Shown: positions 27,348-37,469 of the stretch, piece by piece | Layout: each line of letters opens with the position of its first letter | Numbering within the stretch: the first letter of the stretch is position 1 | Assembly (NCBI GenBank): GCA_044449065.1 | Contig: JBIOHP010000006.1 | Location: forward strand, 1-64,000 | Source of the DNA: JBIOHP01 sp044449065 | GTDB taxonomy: Bacteria; Bacteroidota; Ignavibacteria; UBA10030; SZUA-254 | Direction: 5' to 3' | DNA: 64,000 nt | Translations under genes and position numbers: made by a program | The notes under the pieces: generated by a model | Told to the model about the DNA's origin: nothing | Seen by the model: the letters and a program-made list of their open reading frames with translations, nothing else | Database searches by the model: none

Positions 27348-28492
27348 TGAAAGTCCTTGCCGTAGATCATAATGCCCTCGATCCGACCAATTTATCGTTC
27401 TATAATGAACTGAGCCGGCAGCCGGATATCCAATTGAGATTGGTAATTCCGGACCATTGGTACGACAACTATGCTATGTTACGGAGCGATGGAATCCAAG
27501 GGACTTCGCGGTACAAGATAATTCCATCAAGGATGTTATTCGCCAATCGAACTCACCGCCTTATTTATTTGTCTCTTGATGAGCAGCTCAGGTATTTCGA
27601 GCCCGATATTCTTTTTATGAATTCGGAGCCGGAGAATTTTCAAACGGTCCAGGGAGCGCTGTTGTTAACGCTCCAGCATTACCCGGCAAAACTCGTTTTT
27701 ACGTCCTGGCGCAATATCGATCACTCGGTGGTCGGATATCCCTATAAATTTCAATTTCTCAATACATTGGCGGAGAAAATTGTGCTGGATTCCGCTGCAC
27801 ACGGCATCATGTTCAACGAGGATGCGAAACAGATTTTCAACCGGAACGGCTTCCCCGGCACCACGGTTATTCCACCCTGTGTTGATACCTCCATTTTTAA
27901 GAAAAACGCATCCCCGAAATCCATCCCGGGTACCGGGAATTCTTATACTATCGGCTATGTCGGGAGGTTGACCCCGGAGAAGGGAATCGACACGCTTTTG
28001 GAAGCGGTTTCCGGATTGTCATTCGATTATCGGGTGATTATTATCGGCGAGGGTTCGGTGAAATCCGTTTTGCAGCAACAGGCGGCTAAATTGCAAATCT
28101 CCGACCATATCGTATGGCTGCCTCCACAACCCCGCGTAGAAATTCCTTCGTACCTCAGTGTGATGGACACGGTTGTTCTTCCCTCGAAGACCGGAAAATA
28201 TTGGAAGGAACAATTCGGTAGAATTCTCATCGAAGCGATGGCATGCGATACTGCGGTCATCGGCTCCGATTCTGGTGAAATACCCAATGTTATTGCAGAG
28301 GCAGGATTAATTTTTCCGGAGGGAAACGCCGGCGTCCTAAAAGATCACATTACCGCTCTTCACGATGACGTCGATATGAAATTTTCCCTGATCTCCAAAG
28401 GAAAGTGGAGAGTCAACGAATATTATTCACAAAAAAATGTCGCAGCGCGATATGGCGAGCTTTTTACACAACTCATGAAAACAAAGAAATAA
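27347..28492 (+). CDS. glycosyltransferase family 4
   Basis: 381 residues, GT-B fold. C-terminal motifs: YTIGYVGRLTPEKGIDTLLEAV and EQFGRILIEAMACDTAVIGSDSGEIPNVI, including the EX7E-type glutamates. The middle has VIPPCVDTSIF, usual for GT4. Overlaps the preceding GT4 by one base, so the two are translationally coupled. Donor and acceptor are unknown. Confidence 0.92.
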   Translation: MKVLAVDHNALDPTNLSFYNELSRQPDIQLRLVIPDHWYDNYAMLRSDGIQGTSRYKIIPSRMLFANRTHRLIYLSLDEQLRYFEPDILFMNSEPENFQTVQGALLLTLQHYPAKLVFTSWRNIDHSVVGYPYKFQFLNTLAEKIVLDSAAHGIMFNEDAKQIFNRNGFPGTTVIPPCVDTSIFKKNASPKSIPGTGNSYTIGYVGRLTPEKGIDTLLEAVSGLSFDYRVIIIGEGSVKSVLQQQAAKLQISDHIVWLPPQPRVEIPSYLSVMDTVVLPSKTGKYWKEQFGRILIEAMACDTAVIGSDSGEIPNVIAEAGLIFPEGNAGVLKDHITALHDDVDMKFSLISKGKWRVNEYYSQKNVAARYGELFTQLMKTKK

Positions 28493-28645
28493 CCGCACGC
28501 AATCTCCCGAAGTACTCATCAGGATTTTTAATCAAACGAATTCGTCATGTCAACAACACCGCCCTCTCACATCTCGCAGAAATAGTTACCTAACGCGCTC
28601 AATATTGAGTAAGAGGTCATTCTCTCGATCTTTAAACCTTGATTC

Positions 28646-29821
28646 TTGATCAACCCTTGCGTAGATTATTATAACATTATTTACTCCGTGATTCAAGTTC
28701 TTGCTAAAATATGGCTTAATTGGTTGATTCGAAGACATAACGGACTAACCGGAAAGTACGACGCTGCCTCACCCATGCGATCAATTCTGTTCGTAGAATT
28801 GACAAAATTTGGGGATGTGATCAGCATCATACCTGCCATGTATGCATTTCATAAATCGTTTTCTGAAGCATCATTTTCGGTTGCCGTACAATCGCAATTT
28901 GCCCCAATTTTTAGATACCTGTCTTTTCCGGTGGAAATCATCCCTCTGCGAAAGAATAGGACCATCGGAGGATTCATCGAATCTGTGATAAAAATAAAGA
29001 AACAACAATTTGATTTGGCGATCAGCATGAGCCCGGGGATACGGAACGGAATATTGACACTAAGCACATCCTCAAAGGCGAAAATTGGTTATTTTGAGGC
29101 AATAGACACAATTACCCCATTCCTTGAAACGACAACGGTGAGAGGATTTGGGACCGTATTGAAAAGTGAAGTACACTATAGCCGCGAAAATATTTCCATC
29201 CGCGCAGGTAATATATGCACGGCGTTGGGTATTCCAATGCATGAAAAAAACGAATTTTTAAATACCGATAATCTGGAAAAAACGATTACGAAACAATTAC
29301 GCGTGCAGCGAGAGTCAATCGATAATCCTATAATCGTCCTCCATCCTTTTGCCGGGTGGAAATACCGCGAGTGGAAACTGGCAAACTTCCTTTCGCTTGC
29401 CCATCAACTTGCCAATGAACGATCGGCGCGAGTGGTCATAATAGGATTGCAGGAAGAGCTAAAACGAATTCCAAACGAATCGATAATAGAAAAAAGCATG
29501 CAGTTATTCTATTCTGAAAACGTCGAAGAGCTTCTTGCGCTTTTTAAACTGACTTCGTTGTACATTGGAAATGATTCGGGTCCGCTCCATCTTGCCTCCA
29601 TGATGGGGATACCATGCATTGGATTGTACGGACCGGCCCCGCCCCATCTCACCGCGCCGGCGAATGACGGGAATATCTATTGTTATCATAAATTTGAATG
29701 CAGTCCCTGCGATCAGAAAAAGTGTGTACATCCCGAAAATCCCTGTATGGATTCGATCACTCCGGATGAGGTGTTGAGAAGTATCCACGGCTTATTGAAA
29801 CTTCACGCTGCCGCCTCATGA
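28646..29821 (+). CDS. glycosyltransferase family 9 (heptosyltransferase-like)
   Basis: GT9 fold. The core begins at RSILFVELTKFGDVISIIPA and includes VLHPFAGWKYREWKL, the acceptor/donor motif YIGNDSGPLHLASMMGIPCIGLYGP and a Cys cluster CSPCDQKKCVHPENPC that is common in GT9. The frame is open from TTG 28646, giving an amphipathic N-terminal helix (YSVIQVLAKIWLNWLIRRHN). Initiation at ATG 28775 would yield the standard GT9 length; neither has a clear ribosome-binding site. Likely adds heptose or a related sugar. The 153-base gap before it has no gene. Confidence 0.88.
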   Translation: MINPCVDYYNIIYSVIQVLAKIWLNWLIRRHNGLTGKYDAASPMRSILFVELTKFGDVISIIPAMYAFHKSFSEASFSVAVQSQFAPIFRYLSFPVEIIPLRKNRTIGGFIESVIKIKKQQFDLAISMSPGIRNGILTLSTSSKAKIGYFEAIDTITPFLETTTVRGFGTVLKSEVHYSRENISIRAGNICTALGIPMHEKNEFLNTDNLEKTITKQLRVQRESIDNPIIVLHPFAGWKYREWKLANFLSLAHQLANERSARVVIIGLQEELKRIPNESIIEKSMQLFYSENVEELLALFKLTSLYIGNDSGPLHLASMMGIPCIGLYGPAPPHLTAPANDGNIYCYHKFECSPCDQKKCVHPENPCMDSITPDEVLRSIHGLLKLHAAAS

Positions 29822-30603
29822 AAATCGAACGGATCGATATTTTAGGCGTGAACGTAAGCAACATACATTCAATTGATCTTCTAAACGCGATTGATGATAC
29901 TGTGCAAATCGGCAGTAAGGGGGTATTTGCTTATGTGAATATTCATACGGTAAACCTGGCAAATCGATTTCCCTGGCTCCGGGATTTTTTGAATAATGCC
30001 AAAATCGCTTATGCCGATGGCGAAGGAATCCGGCTCGGAGCGCGCATCCTCGGATGTTTCCTGCCCGAAAAAATTGCATTAACCAGGAATATATGGGATA
30101 TCGCGCACCTGTGCGAACTTAGGGGATATGGAATTTACCTGCTCGGAAGCACCTCCGCTAATGCCAAACTGGCTCAAGAAAATTTAAAACGAAGATTTCC
30201 GGCGTTACGGGTACATTCGCACCATGGATATTTTCCTCTTGGAGAGAATGATATGGTCGTCGATGACATTCAAACCCATGAGCCGAATGTGCTCATCGTC
30301 GGATTTGGATCGCCAATGCAAGAAGAATGGATACATAAATATCAAGACCGGCTGAACGTCAATGCGTTATTACCCGGCGGCGCTTGCATCGATTATGCGG
30401 CTGGCGCAAAACCGGTATGTCCCTTATGGATTTCCCGGATAGGCCTCGAATGGCTCTTCAGATTTACGTATGAACCGGGAAGGTTATTCTATCGTTACTT
30501 TGTCGGTATACCGATTTTTTTATTGAACATTCTAAAACAACGTATCCGTGGCGGGAAGCATCCACTCAGATCAATCGAACGATTATCGGCAATCATTCTA
30601 TAA
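29818..30603 (+). CDS. WecG/TagA/CpsF family glycosyltransferase
   Basis: 261 residues, GT26 family. Motifs: VNIHTVNLANRF, the catalytic-site stretch YADGEGIRLGARILG, GFGSPMQEEWIHKY, GGACIDYAAGAKPVCPLW and the C-terminal RIGLEWLFRF arm used for membrane attachment. Members add N-acetylmannosaminuronate or N-acetylmannosamine to lipid-linked GlcNAc during enterobacterial common antigen or teichoic acid linkage synthesis; which sugar here is unknown. Overlaps the GT9 gene by four bases (ATGA). Confidence 0.92.
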   Translation: MKIERIDILGVNVSNIHSIDLLNAIDDTVQIGSKGVFAYVNIHTVNLANRFPWLRDFLNNAKIAYADGEGIRLGARILGCFLPEKIALTRNIWDIAHLCELRGYGIYLLGSTSANAKLAQENLKRRFPALRVHSHHGYFPLGENDMVVDDIQTHEPNVLIVGFGSPMQEEWIHKYQDRLNVNALLPGGACIDYAAGAKPVCPLWISRIGLEWLFRFTYEPGRLFYRYFVGIPIFLLNILKQRIRGGKHPLRSIERLSAIIL

Positions 30604-30631
30604 CATAAAACATACTATCCATCGACATTCA

Positions 30632-33600
30632 ATGCGATTATTATCAGTTATATCGATAGTTACTTTCCTGTCCCTGTGCGAGCTTGCAGATGCTGCCGTT
30701 CTTACGAAGGTACAATCGAATCACTCCACACCGGTTAAAACATTTTCCGTTCAGGAATCAAGCGCCGACGCATTGATCATCGATGTTACGCCGGGAGCTA
30801 TCATTGAACATTTTATTGATGTAGACGGGAAACAGATGAAACAATATACCGGAGCCGCATCCGGCTGGACGTCTGAGACCGGAAAACCTTCGCTCCCCAT
30901 CGAGGGGTTTCTAGCCGCATTACCTCCGGGCAGAATTTCCGTTGTCGACGTCATCGAATCGAAATTCGATATTATTGAGAAAGAAGACATTGCGCCCGCT
31001 CCATCGTACACATTTAACGAGAACGGAGAAGCCGACCCCCAATATCATATCGATCGTTCGTTTTACGCAACGTTTAATCAATTTTATCCCTCCACTCTCT
31101 GTGAGATCGGAGAAAATGCGCGAATCCGGGATCTCGCCGTCACAAAAATTCTTGTTTATCCGTTGCAATACAATCCTGCGACCAAAGAGCTTAAACGATA
31201 CAGTCATTTGAAAATCAGAATACGGTTTCAACAGGATATTTCAAAAAACTCGCAGGCATGGCTGCCGGCGCCGGATGCGGATTCCTTGTTCGATCCCGCG
31301 TATAAAGCGCTTGTAGTCAATTACAAAGAAGCTGCTCAGTGGCGCACGAGACCGGTTAGTTCCGTGCAATCGACAACAATTGATTCAACAAGGGCATGGT
31401 TCCAGCCCGGCAGGCAGTACTACCGTGTTCCGGTGATAAACGAGGGGATTTATCATCTCTCGTATACAACGCTTTTAACATTTGGAATCGACCTCAACCA
31501 GATCGCGACGTCAACGCTTGCATTGTACAACAAAGGCGTCTCGGTTCCTTTTACGGTTCACAATGTCGATACCGCAATACAGCAATCCTATCTCGAATTT
31601 TACGGCGACCGCAACCACGGGATCATTTCCTATTTTAATCCCTATAACGACACCAACACCTATTGGCTGACCTGGAACGACAACAACCCCGCTCGTTATT
31701 CGAACGCGGCGGTCATGACGGCTCCGATCGATACCATTGCCTGGGCAATGAATACAATATGGAATGAACAGGATTTAAATTATTTTTTTGGTGTCACGCA
31801 GGATGATCTTCTCACGACATACGATCTTCCGGGTAAAGGATGGTATTGGGCTGACTTCGTTCCCGGTCAATCGAAGTCATTCCCATTCGCTATCGATACG
31901 ATTCAACGAAAAACAAATATCCCCGTTACGCTGCGTGCGCGGTTTTTCGGTATGACTGTTTGTAACGGTTCCGGATGTGTCGCTCCATCACGGCATACGG
32001 CATATCTTATATTGAATGGCATCGTGATCGATTCTGTACGATGGACTCAAAATACAGAAGCGATATATAACGGTAGCTTTCCGGATTCCCTTCTCAAAAC
32101 CGGCAGCAACGCCTTGCAGATCAATTCAAAAGCGTGGACGTTGGCAGATTCAAATATTTCAAAATTTTATCTCGACTGGTTTGAGGTGAGTTATCCCAGA
32201 CCGCTGACCTCGATAACCGGTACGCTCAAGTTTACAGCTCTCCCGACGGGGAACCCGGTCACTTCATACGTCGTCAACGGCTTGCCGGCAGATAGCGTTA
32301 CGATCATAGACCTGACGAATGAGCGGGTGATAACAAACTCTGTAAAAATCGCGCCAACGACATTCACATTCACCGATACGGTAAATTCACCCCGGGTCTT
32401 TTATATTCAGACGCAAGCGAGCAAATTCCAACCCTCTTCGATGAATCCGAAAACATTTACAGATCTACGCGCAAATCCGGTCGGGGCGGATTACATCCTC
32501 ATCACCCATTCATTATTCCGCAGCGAGGCGGACCGGTTAGCTCAGTATCGCAATACTCATAATAAGCTGCGGACAGCGGTGATTGATGTGCAGGATATTT
32601 ATGACCAGTTCAATTACGGATTGCTGGATCCTGCGGCTATTCGATCATTTCTTAAGAACGCCTATTATCAGTGGAGGCATCCCTCGGCGACGTACGCCGT
32701 ATTCTTCGGCGACGCCACATGGGATTTCAAAAAAAACCTTCCAACAAGTGTGATGAATAATTATGTGCCGTCGTTCGGGAATCCCCCCAGCGATAATGCA
32801 TTCGTCTCTTTTGATTCTGTCTATTACTACCTCCCGTTTATGTTTACAGGGAGACTTCCTGTTAAATCACCTCAGGAAGCAGCTTCCGTTGTCAATAAAC
32901 TTATCGGGTATGACGCGCCTCCATTATCAGATTGGAGCAAGTCATTCCTGTTTATCACCGGCGGCACGACTCCGGGCGAACGATTGGCGTTTAATTATTA
33001 TTCCGAGGATATCATCAGCAGGTATGTCTCCTCTCCGCCGGTCGGGGGGATTATTGACCGTGTCTATAAAACGTCGGATGCGTATATCGACGGCGAGAAT
33101 AAGCAGGTAATACAGAATTATATCCAACAGGGTCTCGGATTTATCAATTTCATCGGACATTCAGGGGGAAGGGTATGGGGAGTAGATATCGGCAGTCCGA
33201 ATGATTTGCAGAACACGGATGGTAAACTCCCCTTTGTTTCCAGTGTGAGCTGCAATGTCGGATTTTTTTCAGACCCCAGATCGAACGTTCTTTCGGAAGA
33301 TTTCCTGTTAGCCGATAATAGAGGAGCCATCGCTGTGTGGGCGGCGTCCAGTTTGGGGTATGCTACGATCGGTCACTTTCTTGTGTCTCAATTCCTTACG
33401 CTGGCAACCGAGGACTACGCGAGAGATTTCGGTCAACTTACCACGCTCGCCCGGATAAACTTTTGGATATTCAACAACAAATATGCTGCGCCATTAGTGG
33501 TGGAATCGCTTAATCTCCATCCTCTGATTGGAGATCCGGCAACGGCTTACGCTCTGCCAACTCTGCCGGATTTTGAAGTGCAGCCCAACGACATTACCCT

Positions 33601-36073
33601 GCTGAACAATCCGCCATTGGACGACAGCACGGTGACGATGCAGGTTAGGATACACAACTACGGATTGAATGCCGGATCGCCTATACTTGTGTCTATCAAT
33701 GATTCGTATACAAATGAAGCCGGATTAACGAAACGCGTTTCCGACATTGTCCCCCGGTTCTATATACCGGATTTCCCGCAAGAAGACAGCTTCCTGGTTT
33801 CATGGAATGTTCAGGGAAAACCCGGGAACCACGTGATCACCGTGACCATAGACCCGATGGACAGTATCAGTGAAGTTCGCAAAGATAATAATTCGGCTCA
33901 ACAAGCATTTTACATCTATAGAAATACTATCTCCGTGGTTTCGCCTATTCCCTTTAGTTTTATATCATCGCTCACTCCCGTACTATCTGTGACAACCCCG
34001 TTTGGCAGGGACAAGACGGCGCTTACATACTACTTTGAGATTGACACAACATCAGATTTCACCAGCCCGGCAAAAATAAGCTCGGGACCGGTTATCCCGG
34101 GAAATGTCTCAGCCAAATGGCAACCGGGCTCGTCTTTACTGCAAAATCATACGTATTATTGGAGAGCGCAGAATACAGCTTTGATCGGAAGTTATCCAAA
34201 ACAAGGGGCATGGGTAAATGCTTCGTTTCAAACCACACAGACGGCGGTACCAACCGATACGACGATTTGGCTTCAATCGCAACGGCAATTCCGTAGTAAT
34301 GTACTCCTGCAGGCGACCGTTAACGATAGCGGTGCAACGCTTTTATACTCCGATACCACCATACTCTACGCGCGATCTCTGGGTTTCCGGGCAAATGCAG
34401 ATAAGGATTATTATAGCATCATTAAAATTAACGATGTCACGGCATTGGGGCATTGGTGGGAAGATCCCTACAGCTACCTTGTAGCCTGGTATAATCCCGT
34501 CGATGGATCGTATCAAAATAAAGGATTTAATTTACTCGTTCCCGGCGCGGTCGGGGGTATGATATCGTTTTTAACGAGCATCCCTTCGGGATACTATGTA
34601 ATACTGTCTTCTGTCTGGGATGGTAAGCAAAATGTCACGGATTCGTTGCGACAGCAAATCAAACTATTAGGAAGCACAAAAATCGATTCATTGCAGCGGG
34701 GTCAAAGCTGGATGCTCATTAGCAGAAAAGGTTTCGGCGCCTTAGCTGAATCATATAATACTACAATCGCCGAAGGCGCCGTACAAGTCGGAAATACCTA
34801 TCACCAGGGCCCTGCGCTCATTACATCTCTTCCGATAGGTCCCGCACAATCATGGAACAACGCGTCGTGGGATGTTTTTCTCCCTCATGCGAACGTGAAT
34901 AGTGTGATAAGAGTTTTTGGAATGAAGAATGACACAACATTGGATACGCTCATGAATCTTCCGGCAGGCACAACATCCGTCGATCTTTCCGGTATAAACC
35001 CGATAACATATCCCAGGATCAAACTCAGTTGCTTCCTTTCCACTTCTGATGGTACGACGAGCCCGGTCTTGCGCCAATGGAACGTCCATTACCTTCCTCC
35101 CGCCGATCTTGCCGTCAGTGCATGGAGTGTAACTCCACAGGTGGACACAGTGTATCCGGGAATCCCATTCAGAATTGCGATCTCTGTGTATAATATCGGT
35201 CCACAGAGTTCCCCTGGGGCAACGGTATCATGTTTCTTGTTGAATGATACAACCTCACGCGTTGATTCGGGAACTCGCAGCATCGCGCCCGGATCAAACC
35301 GGCAACTCACTGATAAGCTGACAATAGCCGCCGGCACGACCGGGAACTATAATATCATCACTCTTGTAACTCCAAAATCCGGACAGAATGATTTAATCGC
35401 AGAAAATAATACCGTGATTTCTTCTGTCTATCTGAAGGGTGCGATAGAGAGTAAAACAACATTTAGGGTTTTGTTTGATAATAAAGAAATTCATAACGGT
35501 GATTTTGTTTCTCCCAAACCGATCATCGGTATTGAATACCCCCAAAATTCGCTTCAGAAAAACGGTTCAATGTATTCCGTTGCTATCGATGGGAAGGAGA
35601 TCATCCGCAGATCTCTGGGAGGTTCAGCTTCCGGCATTGCGTCCTTATCGACCAACATCCCGGTTAGCGAGCCGCTTGGAGACGGGTATCATACGCTGGA
35701 GATAAAACCTGTGGATAACCAGAATAATCCCGCAATCGAGAAAGTGCAATTCCAGGTTGCCTCAAAATTAAGCATTCGGGATGTGTTCAACTATCCGAAT
35801 CCTTTCCGTGGAAATACTTTTTTCACGTTCGTTTTAACGGGCAGCCAAGTCCCCGGTCAAATTCATATAAAAATATACACTGTTGCCGGAAGAACAATTC
35901 GTACCATAACATTGAATCCGGGCGCTGTTCAGATCGGCATGAACAAAATATCATGGGACGGAAGAGACGATCTCGGCGACGAGATAGCAAATGGCGCGTA
36001 TTTTTATAAAATCAACATGGATTCAGGCGCAGAATCGGCTGAAGCGATACAGAGGTTAGTTAAAATACGTTAA
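30632..36073 (+). CDS. C25 family (gingipain/PorU-like) cysteine peptidase with T9SS C-terminal domain
   Basis: 1813 residues from ATG 30632, which begins the signal peptide LLSVISIVTFLSLCELADA; an upstream extension overlaps wecG and is unlikely. Order: C25 propeptide-like region (about 30-230), beta-rich part, C25 catalytic domain (about 615-970) with VFFGDATWDF, FTGRLPVKSPQEA, catalytic His843 in NFIGHSGG and Cys874 in SVSCNVGFF. Then a CARDB-like domain (about 980-1090), beta modules, another CARDB-like domain (about 1490-1600) and a FlgD/T9SS-type C terminus (YPNPFRGNTFF...NGAYFYKI...LVKIR). His and Cys are 31 apart, close to the 33 in RgpB. It could be the T9SS sortase PorU or a secreted peptidase. 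It starts 28 bases after the glycan cluster. Confidence 0.85.
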   Translation: MRLLSVISIVTFLSLCELADAAVLTKVQSNHSTPVKTFSVQESSADALIIDVTPGAIIEHFIDVDGKQMKQYTGAASGWTSETGKPSLPIEGFLAALPPGRISVVDVIESKFDIIEKEDIAPAPSYTFNENGEADPQYHIDRSFYATFNQFYPSTLCEIGENARIRDLAVTKILVYPLQYNPATKELKRYSHLKIRIRFQQDISKNSQAWLPAPDADSLFDPAYKALVVNYKEAAQWRTRPVSSVQSTTIDSTRAWFQPGRQYYRVPVINEGIYHLSYTTLLTFGIDLNQIATSTLALYNKGVSVPFTVHNVDTAIQQSYLEFYGDRNHGIISYFNPYNDTNTYWLTWNDNNPARYSNAAVMTAPIDTIAWAMNTIWNEQDLNYFFGVTQDDLLTTYDLPGKGWYWADFVPGQSKSFPFAIDTIQRKTNIPVTLRARFFGMTVCNGSGCVAPSRHTAYLILNGIVIDSVRWTQNTEAIYNGSFPDSLLKTGSNALQINSKAWTLADSNISKFYLDWFEVSYPRPLTSITGTLKFTALPTGNPVTSYVVNGLPADSVTIIDLTNERVITNSVKIAPTTFTFTDTVNSPRVFYIQTQASKFQPSSMNPKTFTDLRANPVGADYILITHSLFRSEADRLAQYRNTHNKLRTAVIDVQDIYDQFNYGLLDPAAIRSFLKNAYYQWRHPSATYAVFFGDATWDFKKNLPTSVMNNYVPSFGNPPSDNAFVSFDSVYYYLPFMFTGRLPVKSPQEAASVVNKLIGYDAPPLSDWSKSFLFITGGTTPGERLAFNYYSEDIISRYVSSPPVGGIIDRVYKTSDAYIDGENKQVIQNYIQQGLGFINFIGHSGGRVWGVDIGSPNDLQNTDGKLPFVSSVSCNVGFFSDPRSNVLSEDFLLADNRGAIAVWAASSLGYATIGHFLVSQFLTLATEDYARDFGQLTTLARINFWIFNNKYAAPLVVESLNLHPLIGDPATAYALPTLPDFEVQPNDITLLNNPPLDDSTVTMQVRIHNYGLNAGSPILVSINDSYTNEAGLTKRVSDIVPRFYIPDFPQEDSFLVSWNVQGKPGNHVITVTIDPMDSISEVRKDNNSAQQAFYIYRNTISVVSPIPFSFISSLTPVLSVTTPFGRDKTALTYYFEIDTTSDFTSPAKISSGPVIPGNVSAKWQPGSSLLQNHTYYWRAQNTALIGSYPKQGAWVNASFQTTQTAVPTDTTIWLQSQRQFRSNVLLQATVNDSGATLLYSDTTILYARSLGFRANADKDYYSIIKINDVTALGHWWEDPYSYLVAWYNPVDGSYQNKGFNLLVPGAVGGMISFLTSIPSGYYVILSSVWDGKQNVTDSLRQQIKLLGSTKIDSLQRGQSWMLISRKGFGALAESYNTTIAEGAVQVGNTYHQGPALITSLPIGPAQSWNNASWDVFLPHANVNSVIRVFGMKNDTTLDTLMNLPAGTTSVDLSGINPITYPRIKLSCFLSTSDGTTSPVLRQWNVHYLPPADLAVSAWSVTPQVDTVYPGIPFRIAISVYNIGPQSSPGATVSCFLLNDTTSRVDSGTRSIAPGSNRQLTDKLTIAAGTTGNYNIITLVTPKSGQNDLIAENNTVISSVYLKGAIESKTTFRVLFDNKEIHNGDFVSPKPIIGIEYPQNSLQKNGSMYSVAIDGKEIIRRSLGGSASGIASLSTNIPVSEPLGDGYHTLEIKPVDNQNNPAIEKVQFQVASKLSIRDVFNYPNPFRGNTFFTFVLTGSQVPGQIHIKIYTVAGRTIRTITLNPGAVQIGMNKISWDGRDDLGDEIANGAYFYKINMDSGAESAEAIQRLVKIR

Positions 36074-36150
36074 TGTTTGCCAATGGGCTCAGATTTTTGA
36101 ACCGTTTGATAAATCCTATTGTTATATCCTCAATAATTGCCCGCCTATTG

Positions 36151-36179
36151 ATGTATTATTGATTCAGAGAATAATACAT
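36151..36179. repeat. AT-rich inverted repeat
   Basis: ATGTATTATT-gattcagag-AATAATACAT, a perfect 10-bp inverted repeat with a 9-base spacer between the C25 peptidase and lipoprotein genes. It could be an operator or weak terminator; no T-run follows. Confidence 0.4.
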
Positions 36180-36308
36180 TAAAATTAAACCTTAACACAC
36201 TGTTTATTATCTAACTATCATAGAGATTTTATGAGAAGGTGATAAAATGAAATTGTATGTATAAACCATGTAAACTTTGTCACTAACATTAAGGAGTTAA
36301 TCAGCGTT

Positions 36309-37298
36309 ATGAAAACTTTATATAAATTATTTCTTGCTCTGTCGATCATTTTCATGATTGGTATTGCCGGGTGTTCCAAAAACGACAGTTCAACGAACCC
36401 TGCTCCCGTAACGGATGAACAGGCATTGCAATCGCAAATTGTGCATTCAGATTCGCTCGCAAATTTTATTAATTCGGAAGGAGTGAGTCTTGATGACGGC
36501 GCGACTCCCCAGAACCCCGAATATGGAATTGGGAAAGTAAATACGTTGGTGCCTATTGTTCGTTACGGTCGTTATATCAACTGGAATAACGCAACACGCG
36601 CCTTTCAATTTGATAAACAAGGCGATTCGGTAGTTATCGTTACGGTCATCACGACATTACCGGGAAATCTAATACTTGCCGTGGGAAGCGATACTTCCGT
36701 AGTCCCCGACTCCCTAATTCGTAAACCGTATACTGAAATTAACACCCGGAAAATACGGTTTGTTCGAATTGCCAGCACATCCGATCCGGCGCAGAACTGG
36801 CTTCCGGTATCAATGACGCTAATGGCGGGATCGACGTCTCCAAGTCCCAGCGCTTCATTTCACATTGTCTCGGTCGAATTTACCGCAAGCTCGGATACCA
36901 TTATCACCGATCCACTGAATACCTGGTTTAAATTTGGCCGCCCGTTCCATTCCGGAATTCCGTATGTTCTTGTCGGCGATACAGTCACCGTTAGGGTAAC
37001 GATTCAAAGCGCCTACGATTCGGCAGAAGTCGTTCATCTCAGGCATGGAATTGACGGCACGGAAATCCTCGGCGGTAGAGTATTGATGTATCGCGAATCA
37101 TCTTCTTTTTCCGGAGGAATTTATACGCGCACCTATAGACGTAAATTTGTCGCGCGGAATTTTGCAGTGAGTCATCCTCAAATTAAGATAGCGCGGTTCA
37201 GCGCAATCGTTGATGTATTTTCGTACGATTCGATTCATGATGATGTTGCGCCATTTCAGAACGAAGTTTGGGGAACTCCTTACATCACTATTAAATAA
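36309..37298 (+). CDS. putative lipoprotein of unknown function
   Basis: 329 residues with a lipoprotein signal peptide (KLFLALSIIFMIGIAGC), the lipobox Cys at position 22, and then SKNDSS, which lacks an Asp+2 retention signal. The rest is beta-rich with Ser/Thr-rich linkers and no recognised domain; a tail segment has YRRKFVARNF. AAGGAG lies 12 bases before ATG. Single gene closed by a strong terminator. Confidence 0.75.
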   Translation: MKTLYKLFLALSIIFMIGIAGCSKNDSSTNPAPVTDEQALQSQIVHSDSLANFINSEGVSLDDGATPQNPEYGIGKVNTLVPIVRYGRYINWNNATRAFQFDKQGDSVVIVTVITTLPGNLILAVGSDTSVVPDSLIRKPYTEINTRKIRFVRIASTSDPAQNWLPVSMTLMAGSTSPSPSASFHIVSVEFTASSDTIITDPLNTWFKFGRPFHSGIPYVLVGDTVTVRVTIQSAYDSAEVVHLRHGIDGTEILGGRVLMYRESSSFSGGIYTRTYRRKFVARNFAVSHPQIKIARFSAIVDVFSYDSIHDDVAPFQNEVWGTPYITIK

Positions 37299-37323
37299 AA
37301 AGAATTGATGTGCGCAAGGTAAT

Positions 37324-37370
37324 CGGAAGGCGATTCCATTAATTATTATGGAATCGCCTTTTCCGTTTTT
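37324..37370 (+). terminator. rho-independent terminator after the lipoprotein gene
   Basis: AAGGCGATTCCAT (37327-37339) pairs perfectly with ATGGAATCGCCTT (37348-37360), an 8-base loop between them, followed by TTCCGTTTTT. Confidence 0.85.
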
Positions 37371-37469
37371 GTATGGATGAAATGATTTCTGGAGATTTAC
37401 ATCAGGCAGATATGGAGATGAGATATCCCCCGCACCTTACAATGGATAATCCCCTAAGGAGATAGTGTG

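Noticed and set aside
28405..28593. 62-codon open frame between the second GT4 and GT9 genes
   Set aside because: It overlaps the end of the GT4 gene, has no ribosome-binding site and no recognisable protein features.
30548..30631. N-terminal extension of the C25 peptidase
   Set aside because: It overlaps wecG/tagA and would place 28 polar residues before a clear signal peptide that begins at ATG 30632.
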